Origin: Acidimicrobiaceae bacterium
GTDB taxonomy: Bacteria > Actinomycetota > Acidimicrobiia > Acidimicrobiales > RAAP-2
Length of the DNA stretch: 64,000 nt
Assembly (NCBI GenBank): GCA_003161255.1
Contig: PMOQ01000091.1
Coordinates: 1-64,000, forward strand
Direction: 5' to 3'
In this document: positions 9,293 to 17,812 of the stretch, one piece after another
How the letters are laid out: each line of letters starts with the position of its first letter
How positions within the stretch are numbered: the first letter of the stretch is position 1
Translations under genes and position numbers: made by a program
The notes under the pieces: model-generated
What the model was told of the DNA's origin: nothing
Databases searched by the model: none
The model's input: only the letters and a program-made list of their open reading frames with translations

Positions 9293-10044
9293 CTGAGTCA
9301 ATAGTCATTGCGCCGCACCCCGATGACGAGGTTCTCGGTTGCGCATCTGTGCTTCGTCAGAGTGCGACGACGGTTGTCCTCCTCAGCGACGGAGTGCCTC
9401 CGTGGACACCGGGTTACGATGTCAACGCGCTGCGCCAGCGACGGCACGATGAGTGCGAAGCTGCGTGGGAGACCCTCGGTGCTCGCGTGAAGGACGTCGT
9501 CGAAATGGGCTTGCGCGACCTCTCGGTATGGCGATCCGTGCCGGATCTCACAGTGGCGCTATGTGACTTCCTTGGAACGATTGAGTCAGCGACCGTTCAC
9601 GTCCCCGCCTACCAGCGGGGCCATCCGGACCATGATGCCGCCTACGTCGCCGCGCTGCGTGTCCGCTCCGAATTGAGCAATCGAGCACTTCGCTGGCGGG
9701 TATACAGCTTGTACGGCTACGCCCCCGATGAGAGTCTGCACTTTGGCCACCTCGACCCTAGGGGTTTCCCCGACGTGGAAGTGCTCGGTGAGCGGCCGCA
9801 GGAACTCGACCGCAAGGCCGCCGCTCTCAAGTGTTTTGTGAGTCAGCTCCGTCCGGACTCGATCGTGCAACGCTGGCTCAACCACCCAGAACCAGAGTCG
9901 CTTGCGACAATGCCGGCAGCCGCGATGGTTGCGCCAGGGGTCAGCTTTTATGAACGCGAACTCGACTTCATCCGGCACGGGGCTCGGGTGGACGAAGTCG
10001 ACGCGATCCTCGAGCGACTCCTTCCGGGAAGGGAGTCTCCATGA
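9289..10044 (+). CDS. PIG-L family deacetylase (second copy)
   Basis: 251-aa LmbE/PIG-L protein with an intact zinc site: APHPDDEVLGC (His10-Glu14) and RGHPDHDAAY (His112, His115). It starts with GTG inside the stop of the glycosyltransferase (GTGA overlap at 9289-9292), a strong sign of co-translation. Together they look like a make-glycoside-then-deacetylate pair as in mycothiol and bacillithiol synthesis, although the transferase is GT-A rather than the GT4 type used there. It is clearly distinct in sequence from the deacetylase on the other strand. Confidence 0.88.
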   Translation: MTESIVIAPHPDDEVLGCASVLRQSATTVVLLSDGVPPWTPGYDVNALRQRRHDECEAAWETLGARVKDVVEMGLRDLSVWRSVPDLTVALCDFLGTIESATVHVPAYQRGHPDHDAAYVAALRVRSELSNRALRWRVYSLYGYAPDESLHFGHLDPRGFPDVEVLGERPQELDRKAAALKCFVSQLRPDSIVQRWLNHPEPESLATMPAAAMVAPGVSFYERELDFIRHGARVDEVDAILERLLPGRESP

Positions 10045-10453
10045 AACCCGTGCCGATTCATCTCGTCTTTTGACGGCAGTTCGATGCAATCTCGGTGGCT
10101 TCCTCTACTCGGTGGTGCCCCCGTTTGCGCCGCCGGCTCAGAGTTCGCCGGCGAACTCCCCGCCACACCAGGCGGCCGAAGACGGCAAGTGCCGCCAGAC
10201 CGCGCAGAACAAAAGAGGGCAGGACCGGCAATGCGAATCAGTCCGCAAAAGCGGCGGCGAAGCCGCTGTCAATCGTGCAAGAACCCATCGCCGATGAGTC
10301 AGGCCCCTGGCTCAGATCGGGCCTTCACGTCCCCGCAGCTTCGGCCCGAAGCCAAACGATGCACATCGTCGGCAAAGGGGGCTTCAACAAAGGCAACGAC
10401 CCCGATCGGGGTATCTCTTGGGATTCATCCGTTGGAGTAGCTTGAACCGAGCC
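10045..10453. other. 409-bp gap with a possible tiny ORF and a 14-nt palindrome
   Basis: No clear gene. On the minus strand 10058-10231 a 57-codon frame from TTG encodes a hydrophobic segment (LRGLAALAVFGRLVW) followed by basic residues, like a one-helix membrane peptide, but there is no Shine-Dalgarno. ACCCCGATCGGGGT at 10399-10412 is a perfect palindrome about 40 bp upstream of the ABC transporter ATPase gene and may be its operator. Plus-strand frames are shadows. Confidence 0.35.
10399..10412. promoter_or_regulatory. Perfect 14-nt palindrome upstream of ABC exporter
   Basis: ACCCCGATCGGGGT, fully self-complementary, 42 bp before the ATPase start codon. The position fits a repressor operator or a short hairpin in the leader. 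No T-run follows, so it is not a classic terminator. Confidence 0.35.
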
Positions 10454-11446
10454 ATGACCGATACTGCCGTTGGTCCCGTCGCCAGCTCGGCGGGCGCTCG
10501 CGACTACGCCATCCGCACCGTCGATCTGACCAAGGTTTACGAGGGCACGGACTTTCGGGCTGTCGACGAGCTAAGTCTCACCGTTGGCGCTGGCGAGATC
10601 TTCGGCCTCCTCGGACCCAATGGTGCGGGGAAAACAACGACTGCCGGCATCCTCACGACCCGCGTCATCCCGACTTCCGGGCAAGCATTCGTCGGTGGAA
10701 TCGACGTCGTGGCACACCCAACACTCGCCAAACAGATCCTGGGGATCGTTAGCCAGGAAAACACTCTTGACCGCCAGTTGTCGGTGTGGGAAAACCTCTA
10801 CTTTCACGGGCGGCTCTTCGACATGGGCGCGCGTGAATCGCGTCGAGAGGCAGACCGACTACTGGAACAGTTCCAGCTCTCCAATTTTGCGAAGGCTTCT
10901 GTCTACGCCCTCTCGGGTGGGATGGCGCAGCGCCTCATGGTCGCGAGAGCAATATTCCACCGCCCAGCGGTTCTCTTCCTCGATGAACCAACAGCCGGCC
11001 TCGACCCACAGGGTCGCCTGGCACTCTGGGACCTCCTCCGTGAGCTCAATGCCGAAGGACAGACCATCCTTCTCACGACCCACTACATGGAGGAAGCCGA
11101 TCAGCTCTGCGGACGCGTGGCGATCATGGATCACGGACGGGTCCTGGCCCTCGATACTCCGGCGGAATTAAAGCGAACCGTTGGCGCCGACACGATTATC
11201 AACATAAAGACGACCGGCGACCCTCACCTTCTGGCCGGGTTACTGGTGAACGACATCGAGGGAGTGACCCGAACTCGAGAAGTCGACGGCGGTGTCGAGA
11301 TCGGCGTGAAAGGTTCCGATCGAATTGTTCCTCGCATTGTCAACAGTGCCGAAGGCGCCGGCTTCGACGTGGTTGAGATTTCGGTCGCTGAACCCAGCCT
11401 CGAGACGGTGTTCATTGGCCTTACCGGCAAAGAGTTGCGCGACTGA
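10454..11446 (+). CDS. ABC exporter ATP-binding protein (DrrA-like)
   Basis: 330-aa nucleotide-binding domain of an ABC-2 type exporter. Walker A GPNGAGKTTT (about 56-63), ABC signature LSGGMAQRL (about 153-161), Walker B VLFLDEPTAGLDP (about 173), and the H-loop TTHYMEEADQ. The length and C-terminal regulatory extension match daunorubicin-resistance DrrA-type ATPases that export drugs or lipids. ATG at 10454 is preferred over 10418. Its stop overlaps the start of the permease gene (11446), so both are one operon. Confidence 0.93.
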   Translation: MTDTAVGPVASSAGARDYAIRTVDLTKVYEGTDFRAVDELSLTVGAGEIFGLLGPNGAGKTTTAGILTTRVIPTSGQAFVGGIDVVAHPTLAKQILGIVSQENTLDRQLSVWENLYFHGRLFDMGARESRREADRLLEQFQLSNFAKASVYALSGGMAQRLMVARAIFHRPAVLFLDEPTAGLDPQGRLALWDLLRELNAEGQTILLTTHYMEEADQLCGRVAIMDHGRVLALDTPAELKRTVGADTIINIKTTGDPHLLAGLLVNDIEGVTRTREVDGGVEIGVKGSDRIVPRIVNSAEGAGFDVVEISVAEPSLETVFIGLTGKELRD

Positions 11447-12321
11447 TGATGACCGACGTTTCTGCGACGCCACGCAGCATCGAGCTACGCCCCCCACGCT
11501 CAGCTTTCGGGGCGAGCAGAGTCACGCTCGCGGCCCTACTGCTTCGCGACCTCGTTGTACTGAAGAAGAATCTCGCAGAGTTCGTGATTCGGACCCTGGT
11601 CCAGCCGTTCCTTCTGTGCTTCGTTTTCTTGTTCATCTTCCCGAAGATCGGCCAGGGTATCGGAGGGCATGGGGCGGCGGCGGAATCCGGATTCGCGACC
11701 GTGCTTGTGCCTGGCGTCGTCGGCCTCTCCATCATGTTCCAGGGCGTGCAGTCCATCGCCCTGACCATGTCTCAGGAGTTCGGCTTCACCCGCGAGATCG
11801 AGGATCGCGTCCAGGCGCCGTGCCCCATCTGGTTGGTGGCGGTCGAGAAGGTCCTGTCTGGGACGGTGCAGGGTCTCATTTCGGCTGCGCTCGTCTTGCC
11901 GATCGCCTCCGTTGTTCATGCGGCAGGTGCAGAGGCGGACATTTCCCTTCACTGGTGGATCATCCTTACGCTCGTGCCGCTGTCGTGTGTCGCGATGGGG
12001 TCACTCGGCCTTGTTCTCGGAACGTCTTTCGAGGCGCGAAATATCGGTCTGATGTTCGGCTTCGTGATACTCCCGATCACATTCCTCGGCGGTACGTACT
12101 ACCAATGGACGAGGCTCAACCCTGTGAAGCTTGGCGGGTGGCACTGGCTTCAGACGATCGTGCTGATAAATCCGCTTATCTATATGAACGAGGGCATGCG
12201 AGCTGCCTTTACTCAGGCGTCGCACATGCATCTCTACATCATCTATCCCGTGTTGGTTGGATTCTGTGCATTGTTTCTGAGCATCGGATTGCACAACTTC
12301 CGCCGAAAGGTTCTGTCCTGA
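11446..12321 (+). CDS. ABC-2 type exporter permease (DrrB-like)
   Basis: 291 aa with six predicted membrane segments, including FLLCFVFLFIFP and MFGFVILPITFLGGTYY. The FGFTREIEDRVQAPCPIWLVAVEKVLSG-type cytoplasmic loop is the EAA-like coupling region of DrrB/ABC-2 permeases. It is the membrane partner of the ATPase encoded immediately upstream (1-nt overlap, ATGATG double start). The substrate could be an antibiotic, glycolipid or other amphiphile; nothing in the sequence fixes it. Confidence 0.9.
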   Translation: MMTDVSATPRSIELRPPRSAFGASRVTLAALLLRDLVVLKKNLAEFVIRTLVQPFLLCFVFLFIFPKIGQGIGGHGAAAESGFATVLVPGVVGLSIMFQGVQSIALTMSQEFGFTREIEDRVQAPCPIWLVAVEKVLSGTVQGLISAALVLPIASVVHAAGAEADISLHWWIILTLVPLSCVAMGSLGLVLGTSFEARNIGLMFGFVILPITFLGGTYYQWTRLNPVKLGGWHWLQTIVLINPLIYMNEGMRAAFTQASHMHLYIIYPVLVGFCALFLSIGLHNFRRKVLS

Positions 12322-12388
12322 TCCGCCATAGGGATCTGAGCGGTCCCAAACTCTGACAGCCAGCAATCGGAATCGGGAACTTTGGTGG

Positions 12389-13033
12389 CTAGGTCGGGGA
12401 TTGCGTCGATCGCCCAGGGTGCAACGCCGAAGCTCCCTCCGGCCCGGGAACTTCGACCACCGGATCCCCGCGATCATCGAATTCTGTCCTCAGGGCCCGT
12501 GACATCACGGCGTGCTGCAGATATAGGGCGGTGATGTAGGTCAGCTCGAGGATCTCCTCGTCGCTCAGCTGCGCTTGAAGCGCGCCAAACAGCGCGTCCG
12601 GGACACGGCCATGGTCATAGACGAGGCAGTCGGTGTACGCGAGGACCAGGCGCTCCATCTCGTCGTAGCAGGTTGCCACCGACCAGTTGGGGATCGACCG
12701 GATCTTCTCCTCGGCCACACCGAGGTCCCGCATGGACTTGCAGTGCTGGGAGAAGACGAACTGGCTCCCCGCCGCCCATCCAGCGCGGATCTGGCCTAAC
12801 TCGCGCAGTAACGGATCCAGTCGTCGTTTCGGGCTCTGGTACAGGGCGAAACCCGAAACGGCGTGCTCGAAGACGTCGGGAACGAGAGCAAACACGGTCC
12901 ACCAGTCACCCGGCGAGCCTGTCCAAGTGCCAGGCTGGGCAACCGGATCGCGCCCCTCGAAGAGGAAGTCGTACATTTGCGTGACGATGGGTGCGTCGAC
13001 CTGGGCCCTCGGCACCTGACGGAGTCGGGGCAC
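12389..13033 (-). CDS. Carboxymuconolactone decarboxylase (AhpD-like) family protein
   Basis: 214-aa protein of the CMD/AhpD superfamily. The core helix pair is SQFVFSQHCKSMRDLGV followed by ILELTYITALYLQHAVM. Only one cysteine (in QHCKS) is present, so the CxxC peroxidase site of AhpD is missing; such members act as decarboxylase/isomerase-like or have unknown roles. GTG start at 13033 with agaggg upstream. It is 9 bp downstream of a VOC-family gene on the same strand and probably forms a two-gene operon with it. Confidence 0.8.
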   Translation of the reverse strand: MPRLRQVPRAQVDAPIVTQMYDFLFEGRDPVAQPGTWTGSPGDWWTVFALVPDVFEHAVSGFALYQSPKRRLDPLLRELGQIRAGWAAGSQFVFSQHCKSMRDLGVAEEKIRSIPNWSVATCYDEMERLVLAYTDCLVYDHGRVPDALFGALQAQLSDEEILELTYITALYLQHAVMSRALRTEFDDRGDPVVEVPGPEGASALHPGRSTQSPT

Positions 13034-13042
13034 CTATCCCTC

Positions 13043-13597
13043 TCAGGAGCCGACGCGATCAACGAGCGGAGCAGGGTCATGCGCCACGTCATCATCCCTG
13101 AGGACCCGGCTCCAGGAGGCAAGTTCGAGAAGGATCCCGTCGGGGTCCTGGAAGTAGACGGACCGTACGAACACTCCCGGATGCACGGTGTCGCTGACGC
13201 CGAACTCGCTGTCGTCGTGATTGATGACCTCACTGCACTCGACCCCAGCGGCCAAAAGGCGCCGTTTGTACTCGTCGATCCGCTCCGGCGCGACGGTGAA
13301 AGCCACGTGGTTCATGGAGCCGATGGCACTCGTGAGATCACCCTTGTCAGGGCGGGCGGCAGGTGCCGATATGCCCGGGATCCCCTCGGGGGCCCCCGGG
13401 AACCAGAAGAAGGCGAGACAGTCGCCTCCCCCGCAATCGAAGAAGAAGTGCTGGCCCATGCCGTCGGGTAACTGGATCGTTTTTACCAATCGCATGCCGA
13501 GCACGTTCGTATAGAAGTCGACCGTTCGGCCCATATCCCGACACACGAGGGCCAGGTGGTGGACACCCCCGAACTCGAATCGCTTGTGGTCCTCCAT
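13043..13597 (-). CDS. VOC-family (glyoxalase/extradiol dioxygenase-like) protein
   Basis: 184 aa with two beta-alpha-beta-beta-beta modules. Metal-ligand positions are visible: GVHHLALVCRD at the N-terminus, SMNHVAFTV in the middle, and GILLELASW near the C-terminus, so the His-His-Glu triad of type I extradiol dioxygenases or glyoxalases is plausible. The ATG at 13597 (after a gcggggg stretch) is chosen over 13738. First gene of a probable operon with the CMD-family gene; an aromatic or lactone catabolic role is inferred only from this pairing. Confidence 0.82.
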   Translation of the reverse strand: MEDHKRFEFGGVHHLALVCRDMGRTVDFYTNVLGMRLVKTIQLPDGMGQHFFFDCGGGDCLAFFWFPGAPEGIPGISAPAARPDKGDLTSAIGSMNHVAFTVAPERIDEYKRRLLAAGVECSEVINHDDSEFGVSDTVHPGVFVRSVYFQDPDGILLELASWSRVLRDDDVAHDPAPLVDRVGS

Positions 13598-13813
13598 GCG
13601 ACAAACCCCCGCTGTCAGGTGTTCGCACCACTCTAGATCCTCGCGGAAGAACGGCCCGATCGCCGTGAGCGGTTCGCGTCCTGAGGGGCCCGTATCGAAT
13701 CGGTCCCGCCTTCCTTCCCGTGACACCTCCACCTGCACGCTGACCTCCGCCTTGACGTCAGTCGAAGGCGTGTACAGCGTGGGCTGGTTCCGGCCCGAAC
13801 ATCGTCTATTGGG

Positions 13814-14203
13814 TTAGCCGACGAAGGTGTGAATCTGCTTGACGAGCTTGTCCTCGATCTCAAGGTTCCATGCGGTCTCGCCCACGTCAACCAGGAGGAA
13901 CAGGTCGGAGAGCAGCAGCGTCTCGATGGCCGCAGTTGCGAGGTGCTGAAGCCACTTGCCGATGCCGACGCGCACCAGGCAGTCATCCGAGGTTCCCGAC
14001 ACAGTGATCGTCAAGGCTCTGTCGGCGTCGATCACGTGGGACAAGAATTTTCCCTTTTTGGCCTGGAGAACGGTCCCGTGGGCGCTCGGGGTGGACGTCT
14101 GAACGGTGAAGCCGTCAGACTTCAGGTACTCCTCGATCTTCGATTGCAGGGACGCCAGGTCGACATGCTTACCCTGGAACTGCAAAACCTTCTCACCTAT
14201 CAA
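13814..14203 (-). CDS. Conserved hypothetical protein
   Basis: 129 aa, no recognised family. It begins with an IGEKVLQFQGKHVDLASLQSK helix and has a KKGKFLSHVIDADRALTITVSG beta region, then a hydrophobic AIETLLLSDLFLLVDVG stretch and an amphipathic C-terminal helix. It looks like a small lipid- or membrane-associated alpha/beta protein. The start is most likely the TTG at 14203, with ggag 5 nt upstream; the long frame above it (to 14659) is shadow-like. Divergent from a methyltransferase gene. Confidence 0.62.
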   Translation of the reverse strand: MIGEKVLQFQGKHVDLASLQSKIEEYLKSDGFTVQTSTPSAHGTVLQAKKGKFLSHVIDADRALTITVSGTSDDCLVRVGIGKWLQHLATAAIETLLLSDLFLLVDVGETAWNLEIEDKLVKQIHTFVG

Positions 14204-14380
14204 CTGGGCTCCTCTCGGGCCGTACGGTGAGCATGGCCGCCCACCACTCCGAGCGCCCCGGATGGAGTGCCCACGGTGGAGACTACCGGTGTCCTCTGGT
14301 GTCGTGGTCTCGGCCCAGTTCCTTGATCCGGTGCGGTGCGGCTCAAGGTGCCGGTGACTTTTGGATGTAAAGCTCACGGG

Positions 14381-15022
14381 GTGATTCACTCGTTCGATCA
14401 GCCAGGCTTCTTCGATCGTGCGGACCAATCGCCGGACGCAGCCTTCTACTCTTGGCCCAGGCTGGTTACCCACATCGACGACCATGCCATCGCCGCGGTC
14501 GGACAACTCTACGAGGAGCTGGCGATCGACGGGGACGTGCTCGACCTGATGGCCTCCTGGGTTTCCCATTTTCGGCGCAAACCCAGCGGTCTGACGGTCC
14601 TCGGAATGAACGCTCAGGAGCTCGAGGCGAATTCCCAGGCGACCGACGTCGTGGTTCACGATCTAAACGCCGATCCGTGCCTGCCCTTTGCCTCCGGCTC
14701 CTTCGATGCCGCCGTTTGCTGCGTGTCGGTCGACTACCTGGTGCGCCCGATCGAGGTGTTCACCGACCTTGTCAGGGTGCTGCGACCAACTGGGTTGTTC
14801 GTTTGCACGTTCTCGAATCGCTGCTTTCCGACCAAGGCGGTGCGAGGCTGGCTTCGCACCAGCGACGCCGAGCACTGCTCGATCGTTAACGGCTACTTCG
14901 AGCAGTCGGGGGGATGGAACCCTGCGGTAATCGAGCGTCGCACACCGCCGATGCACCTCGGTGATCCGCTCTTCGCCGTGTGGGCAGCCAGTGCCGGGGA
15001 GGTCGAGGAGCGCTCCTTATAG
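14381..15022 (+). CDS. Class I SAM-dependent methyltransferase-like protein
   Basis: 213 aa. VLDLMASWVSHF resembles the SAM-binding motif I but lacks the usual glycine-rich GxGxG loop; motif II/III-like segments are LTVLGMNAQELEAN, VVHDLNADPCLPFASGSFDAAVCCVSVDYLVRP and VLRPTGLFVCTFSNR. The DAAVCC...DYL pattern is the standard type-11 methyltransferase core. The altered motif I is odd, and enzymatic activity is not certain. GTG at 14381 is chosen since the conserved region starts there. Confidence 0.72.
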   Translation: MIHSFDQPGFFDRADQSPDAAFYSWPRLVTHIDDHAIAAVGQLYEELAIDGDVLDLMASWVSHFRRKPSGLTVLGMNAQELEANSQATDVVVHDLNADPCLPFASGSFDAAVCCVSVDYLVRPIEVFTDLVRVLRPTGLFVCTFSNRCFPTKAVRGWLRTSDAEHCSIVNGYFEQSGGWNPAVIERRTPPMHLGDPLFAVWAASAGEVEERSL

Positions 15023-15116
15023 TTGTGCGAGGCGGGCCGTGACACTGTCGGCCGGTGTGGGATTTGGGGCCAGACGCTCGCCCACGGATCGACCCCTGAT
15101 GTCCCGGCTCACCTGC

Positions 15117-16109
15117 TCAACGTGGTGCGTCACCCATGCGGTAGTCATGGGTGAGCTCATCGAGGCGGATTTTGAGTTCGTCGGTTATCACGTACTGCGC
15201 AGCTTCGAGGCTCGAATCGAGTTGGTCCGGCCGACTGGCGCCGACAATCGGAGCTGTGATTGCTCCATTTGCAAGTACCCAGGCGACGGAGAGAGTGACA
15301 AGACTGACGCTGGCCTCATTCGCAAGTGAGATGAGCTGCTCAACCGTGTCGAACTCTCGGTCGTGCCAGTAGCGGCTCTGGTACGTCTGCCCAGCGTTGC
15401 CGAGTGTGAAACGCGAGCCATCGGGAGGTGGGTTCTGGCGGTCGTACTTGCCCGAGAGCAAACCTCCGGCAATCGGGTTGTAGGAGATGACGCCCACGCC
15501 CTCTTCGCTACAGAAGGGAAGCATCTCGCGCTCGATCTGGCGAAAGAGGAGGTTGTAACGGGGTTGGACCGATTCAAAGCGCGCTAGCCCGAGGGTCTCA
15601 CTTCTTCCGATCGCTCGAACGAGCTGGTAGGTGAGGAAGTTTGAGCAACCGATATAGCGAACCTTGCCCTGACGAACGAGGTCGTCGAGTGCCCCGAGAG
15701 TCTCGTCGATCGGGGTATCGCGATCGAAGCCGTGAAGCTGGTAGAGGTCGATGTAGTCAGTCTGCAGACGACGAAGGGAAGCTTCGATCGCGTCGAATAT
15801 GTGTCTTCGAGAGTTGCCGCTGTCGAAAGGAGCTGGCCCGGTGCGTCCGAAGCACTTTGTCGCGATCACGAAGCGATCGCGCTTGCCCGTGAGCCATCGT
15901 CCGAGAATGTCTTCGGTTTGACCTTGGGTCGTGAGGTCACCACCCAGTGGGTAGACATCGGAGGTGTCGATGAAATCGATGTCTCCGTCGGCAGCATGAT
16001 CGAGAATCGCAACCGAAGTCGACTCGTCGCACTGGAGCCCAAAGGTCATCGTTCCAAGACAGAGCCTCGACACCTGAAGGCCGGTCCGTCCAAGGCGCAC
16101 ATGGTCCAT
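15117..16109 (-). CDS. Aldo/keto reductase
   Basis: 330-aa TIM-barrel NADPH-dependent oxidoreductase. Catalytic tetrad positions are clear: Asp and Tyr in DFIDTSDVYPLGG, Lys in VIATKCFG, His in YQLHGFD. The C-terminal cofactor site is present (IVGASRPDQLDSSLEA). It belongs to the YajO/Tas-like general AKR group; the physiological substrate is unknown. First of three AKRs within 5 kb, the other two being on 17813-18766 and 18820-19788. Confidence 0.9.
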   Translation of the reverse strand: MDHVRLGRTGLQVSRLCLGTMTFGLQCDESTSVAILDHAADGDIDFIDTSDVYPLGGDLTTQGQTEDILGRWLTGKRDRFVIATKCFGRTGPAPFDSGNSRRHIFDAIEASLRRLQTDYIDLYQLHGFDRDTPIDETLGALDDLVRQGKVRYIGCSNFLTYQLVRAIGRSETLGLARFESVQPRYNLLFRQIEREMLPFCSEEGVGVISYNPIAGGLLSGKYDRQNPPPDGSRFTLGNAGQTYQSRYWHDREFDTVEQLISLANEASVSLVTLSVAWVLANGAITAPIVGASRPDQLDSSLEAAQYVITDELKIRLDELTHDYRMGDAPR

Positions 16110-16393
16110 ACGTGAACGTTACTGCCAAGCGCTTCGATTCACTTTGGCGGTGCAGCGCCGACGATTGTCCATCTCTAGACGTCCCCAGAAGTTTTCGCGG
16201 CTTGGGGTGGGTTTCGCCACGTCCTTAAAGAATGCAGCGGGGGGTGGTACGCAATCAGCCCCGCCCGACCAGTAGCCAGGCGCTCAACCGACGGTCACGC
16301 CGCTACTAAGTGGCCCATCCGCGTGGCCAAATCCTCAAGTCCGTCGCTCGATAGCTGTGTCACCGGCGGGCGACGAACACATATTCCGGGCTG

Positions 16394-17041
16394 TTATCGG
16401 CATACGGCTCCGGAAAACCCGGAATAGAGCGCCTGCAGCTCGAGTCCGGCGACATCGAGGAGCCCGAGCCACTCGTTCTTCGTCGCCCACCAGAGGGAGC
16501 TCTGCGCGCCGTCGTCGAGTGATATGTCGATCCGATTGGCGCCCACTGAGTACCGGACCGTGTGCGGTACCAGCTCCTCCTGATGTTCGCCGTCGAGACG
16601 CGCAGCGATCCGGTGGTCGAACGCAAAGGCATTCCACACAAAACAGCCGTCCGGACGGATGGACGCGGCCACGCGCTCGAAGGTGCGGCGTCGGTCGGAC
16701 CAGGTCGGCAGACGCAGCAGTGCCCGGAATGGGCAGTAGATCAGCGCGGCCGGCTCGTCGAGGGCGAGAGCCCGCATGTCGCTCTGGCGCAGGTCGAGCT
16801 CCACGCCCGCCTCGGCCGCACGAACACGGGCTTGCTCGAGCATCGCCGGAGAGGAGTCGATGCCGGCAACCCGGCGGCCGGTCGGCTGTGCGACCGGGAT
16901 CGCCACCCGTCCGTTCCCGATCGCAAGCTCGACCAGCGGCCCGTCCGCTCTTTGGGCGAGATCGACGTAGAAGGCGACGTCGGCCGTCATGTGAGCCGAC
17001 CACTCTTCGTAGCGGCTCCCGAACGCCTCGTCCCAGCTCAT
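16394..17041 (-). CDS. SAM-dependent methyltransferase, C-terminus lost by a one-base frameshift
   Basis: Class I methyltransferase with motif I LVELAIGNGRVAIP, motif II VAGIDSSPAMLEQA, and YCPFRALLRL in the usual post-motif region. Translation from the ATG at 17041 ends prematurely at 16394 (GFSGAVCR). The expected C-terminus, PEPYADNSPEYVFVARR ending at 16360, lies in another frame and can be joined by skipping one T in the TTTT run (plus-strand 16414-16417). So either an assembly error or a recent inactivating indel. An upstream extension to 17263 is not convincing. Confidence 0.78.
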   Translation of the reverse strand: MSWDEAFGSRYEEWSAHMTADVAFYVDLAQRADGPLVELAIGNGRVAIPVAQPTGRRVAGIDSSPAMLEQARVRAAEAGVELDLRQSDMRALALDEPAALIYCPFRALLRLPTWSDRRRTFERVAASIRPDGCFVWNAFAFDHRIAARLDGEHQEELVPHTVRYSVGANRIDISLDDGAQSSLWWATKNEWLGLLDVAGLELQALYSGFSGAVCR

Positions 17042-17228
17042 CCGCAAATGGTACGGCCAGCTACGGGACCTTCGAACTGCCACGGATCTGCCGACCCCTT
17101 CCACCGATTGGTCAGGGTCAGGCGACAGGCGTGCAAGTGGCACCGCCACCGTCAATTCGCCAAGAGGCACGTCGGCGCAGCAGCACCGTAGGCTCGACAG
17201 ACACGAGCCGTCGCAAAGGAGGGCGTCA

Positions 17229-17648
17229 ATGAGTACGACAAGGCTAAAGGTGACCGGAATCAATCACGTGGTCCTGCACGTTGCGGACGTGGAGCGGTCC
17301 AAGAGGTTCTACATCGAGGTGCTCGGTTTCGAAGACCGCAACATGTCCGCAGGGCCGAGCCTGAAGGCGAGCTTCCTCCGATGTGGCTATCAGGGCTTGG
17401 ACCTGTTCGAGGTTCCCAGTGGCGACGCCCACGGTGGCGAGGAGATGAACCACATGGCGTTGTGCGTCACCGCCGACGATCTCGACGAGATTGTCGCAGC
17501 GCTCTCGAAGAATGGCATCGAGACCTCCGACAGGACACCACGTAATACGGTCTTTATCTCCGATCCAGACGGACACCGAATCGAGATGCTGCCTCTCTCT
17601 GCTAGTGAGCGGGTGCTTGAGCGTGAAGCAACGAGGACTTCAGGATAG
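17229..17648 (+). CDS. VOC-family (glyoxalase-like) protein
   Basis: 139-aa single VOC protein: GINHVVLHVADVERSKRFYIEVLGF at the N-terminus (His ligand in NHV), MNHMALCV in the second module, and FISDPDGHRIEML at the end (Glu ligand). Typical length for lactoylglutathione-lyase-like or fosfomycin-resistance-like proteins; substrate unknown. A very strong aaaggagg Shine-Dalgarno lies 7 nt before the ATG. No operon partner; the methyltransferase runs the other way from a divergent start. Confidence 0.87.
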   Translation: MSTTRLKVTGINHVVLHVADVERSKRFYIEVLGFEDRNMSAGPSLKASFLRCGYQGLDLFEVPSGDAHGGEEMNHMALCVTADDLDEIVAALSKNGIETSDRTPRNTVFISDPDGHRIEMLPLSASERVLEREATRTSG

Positions 17649-17812
17649 GTAGCAATGAGGCGACCTGACGCCAACGGCCCCATGTGGCGAGCGGTCGGCT
17701 TCAACGCAACGGTCGACATGCCGCCAACCAGTTGCGGCGGGCAACGGGCGGGTTTAGCTTCGGCGTCAGTTGCCGGATCGAAGCACATCCCAGATGCAAA
17801 GGATGACCAACT

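Noticed and set aside
6358-10044. Mycothiol biosynthesis cluster
   Set aside because: The glycosyltransferase is GT-A rather than the GT4 MshA type, and no MshC ligase is present; the resemblance is only to the logic of that pathway.
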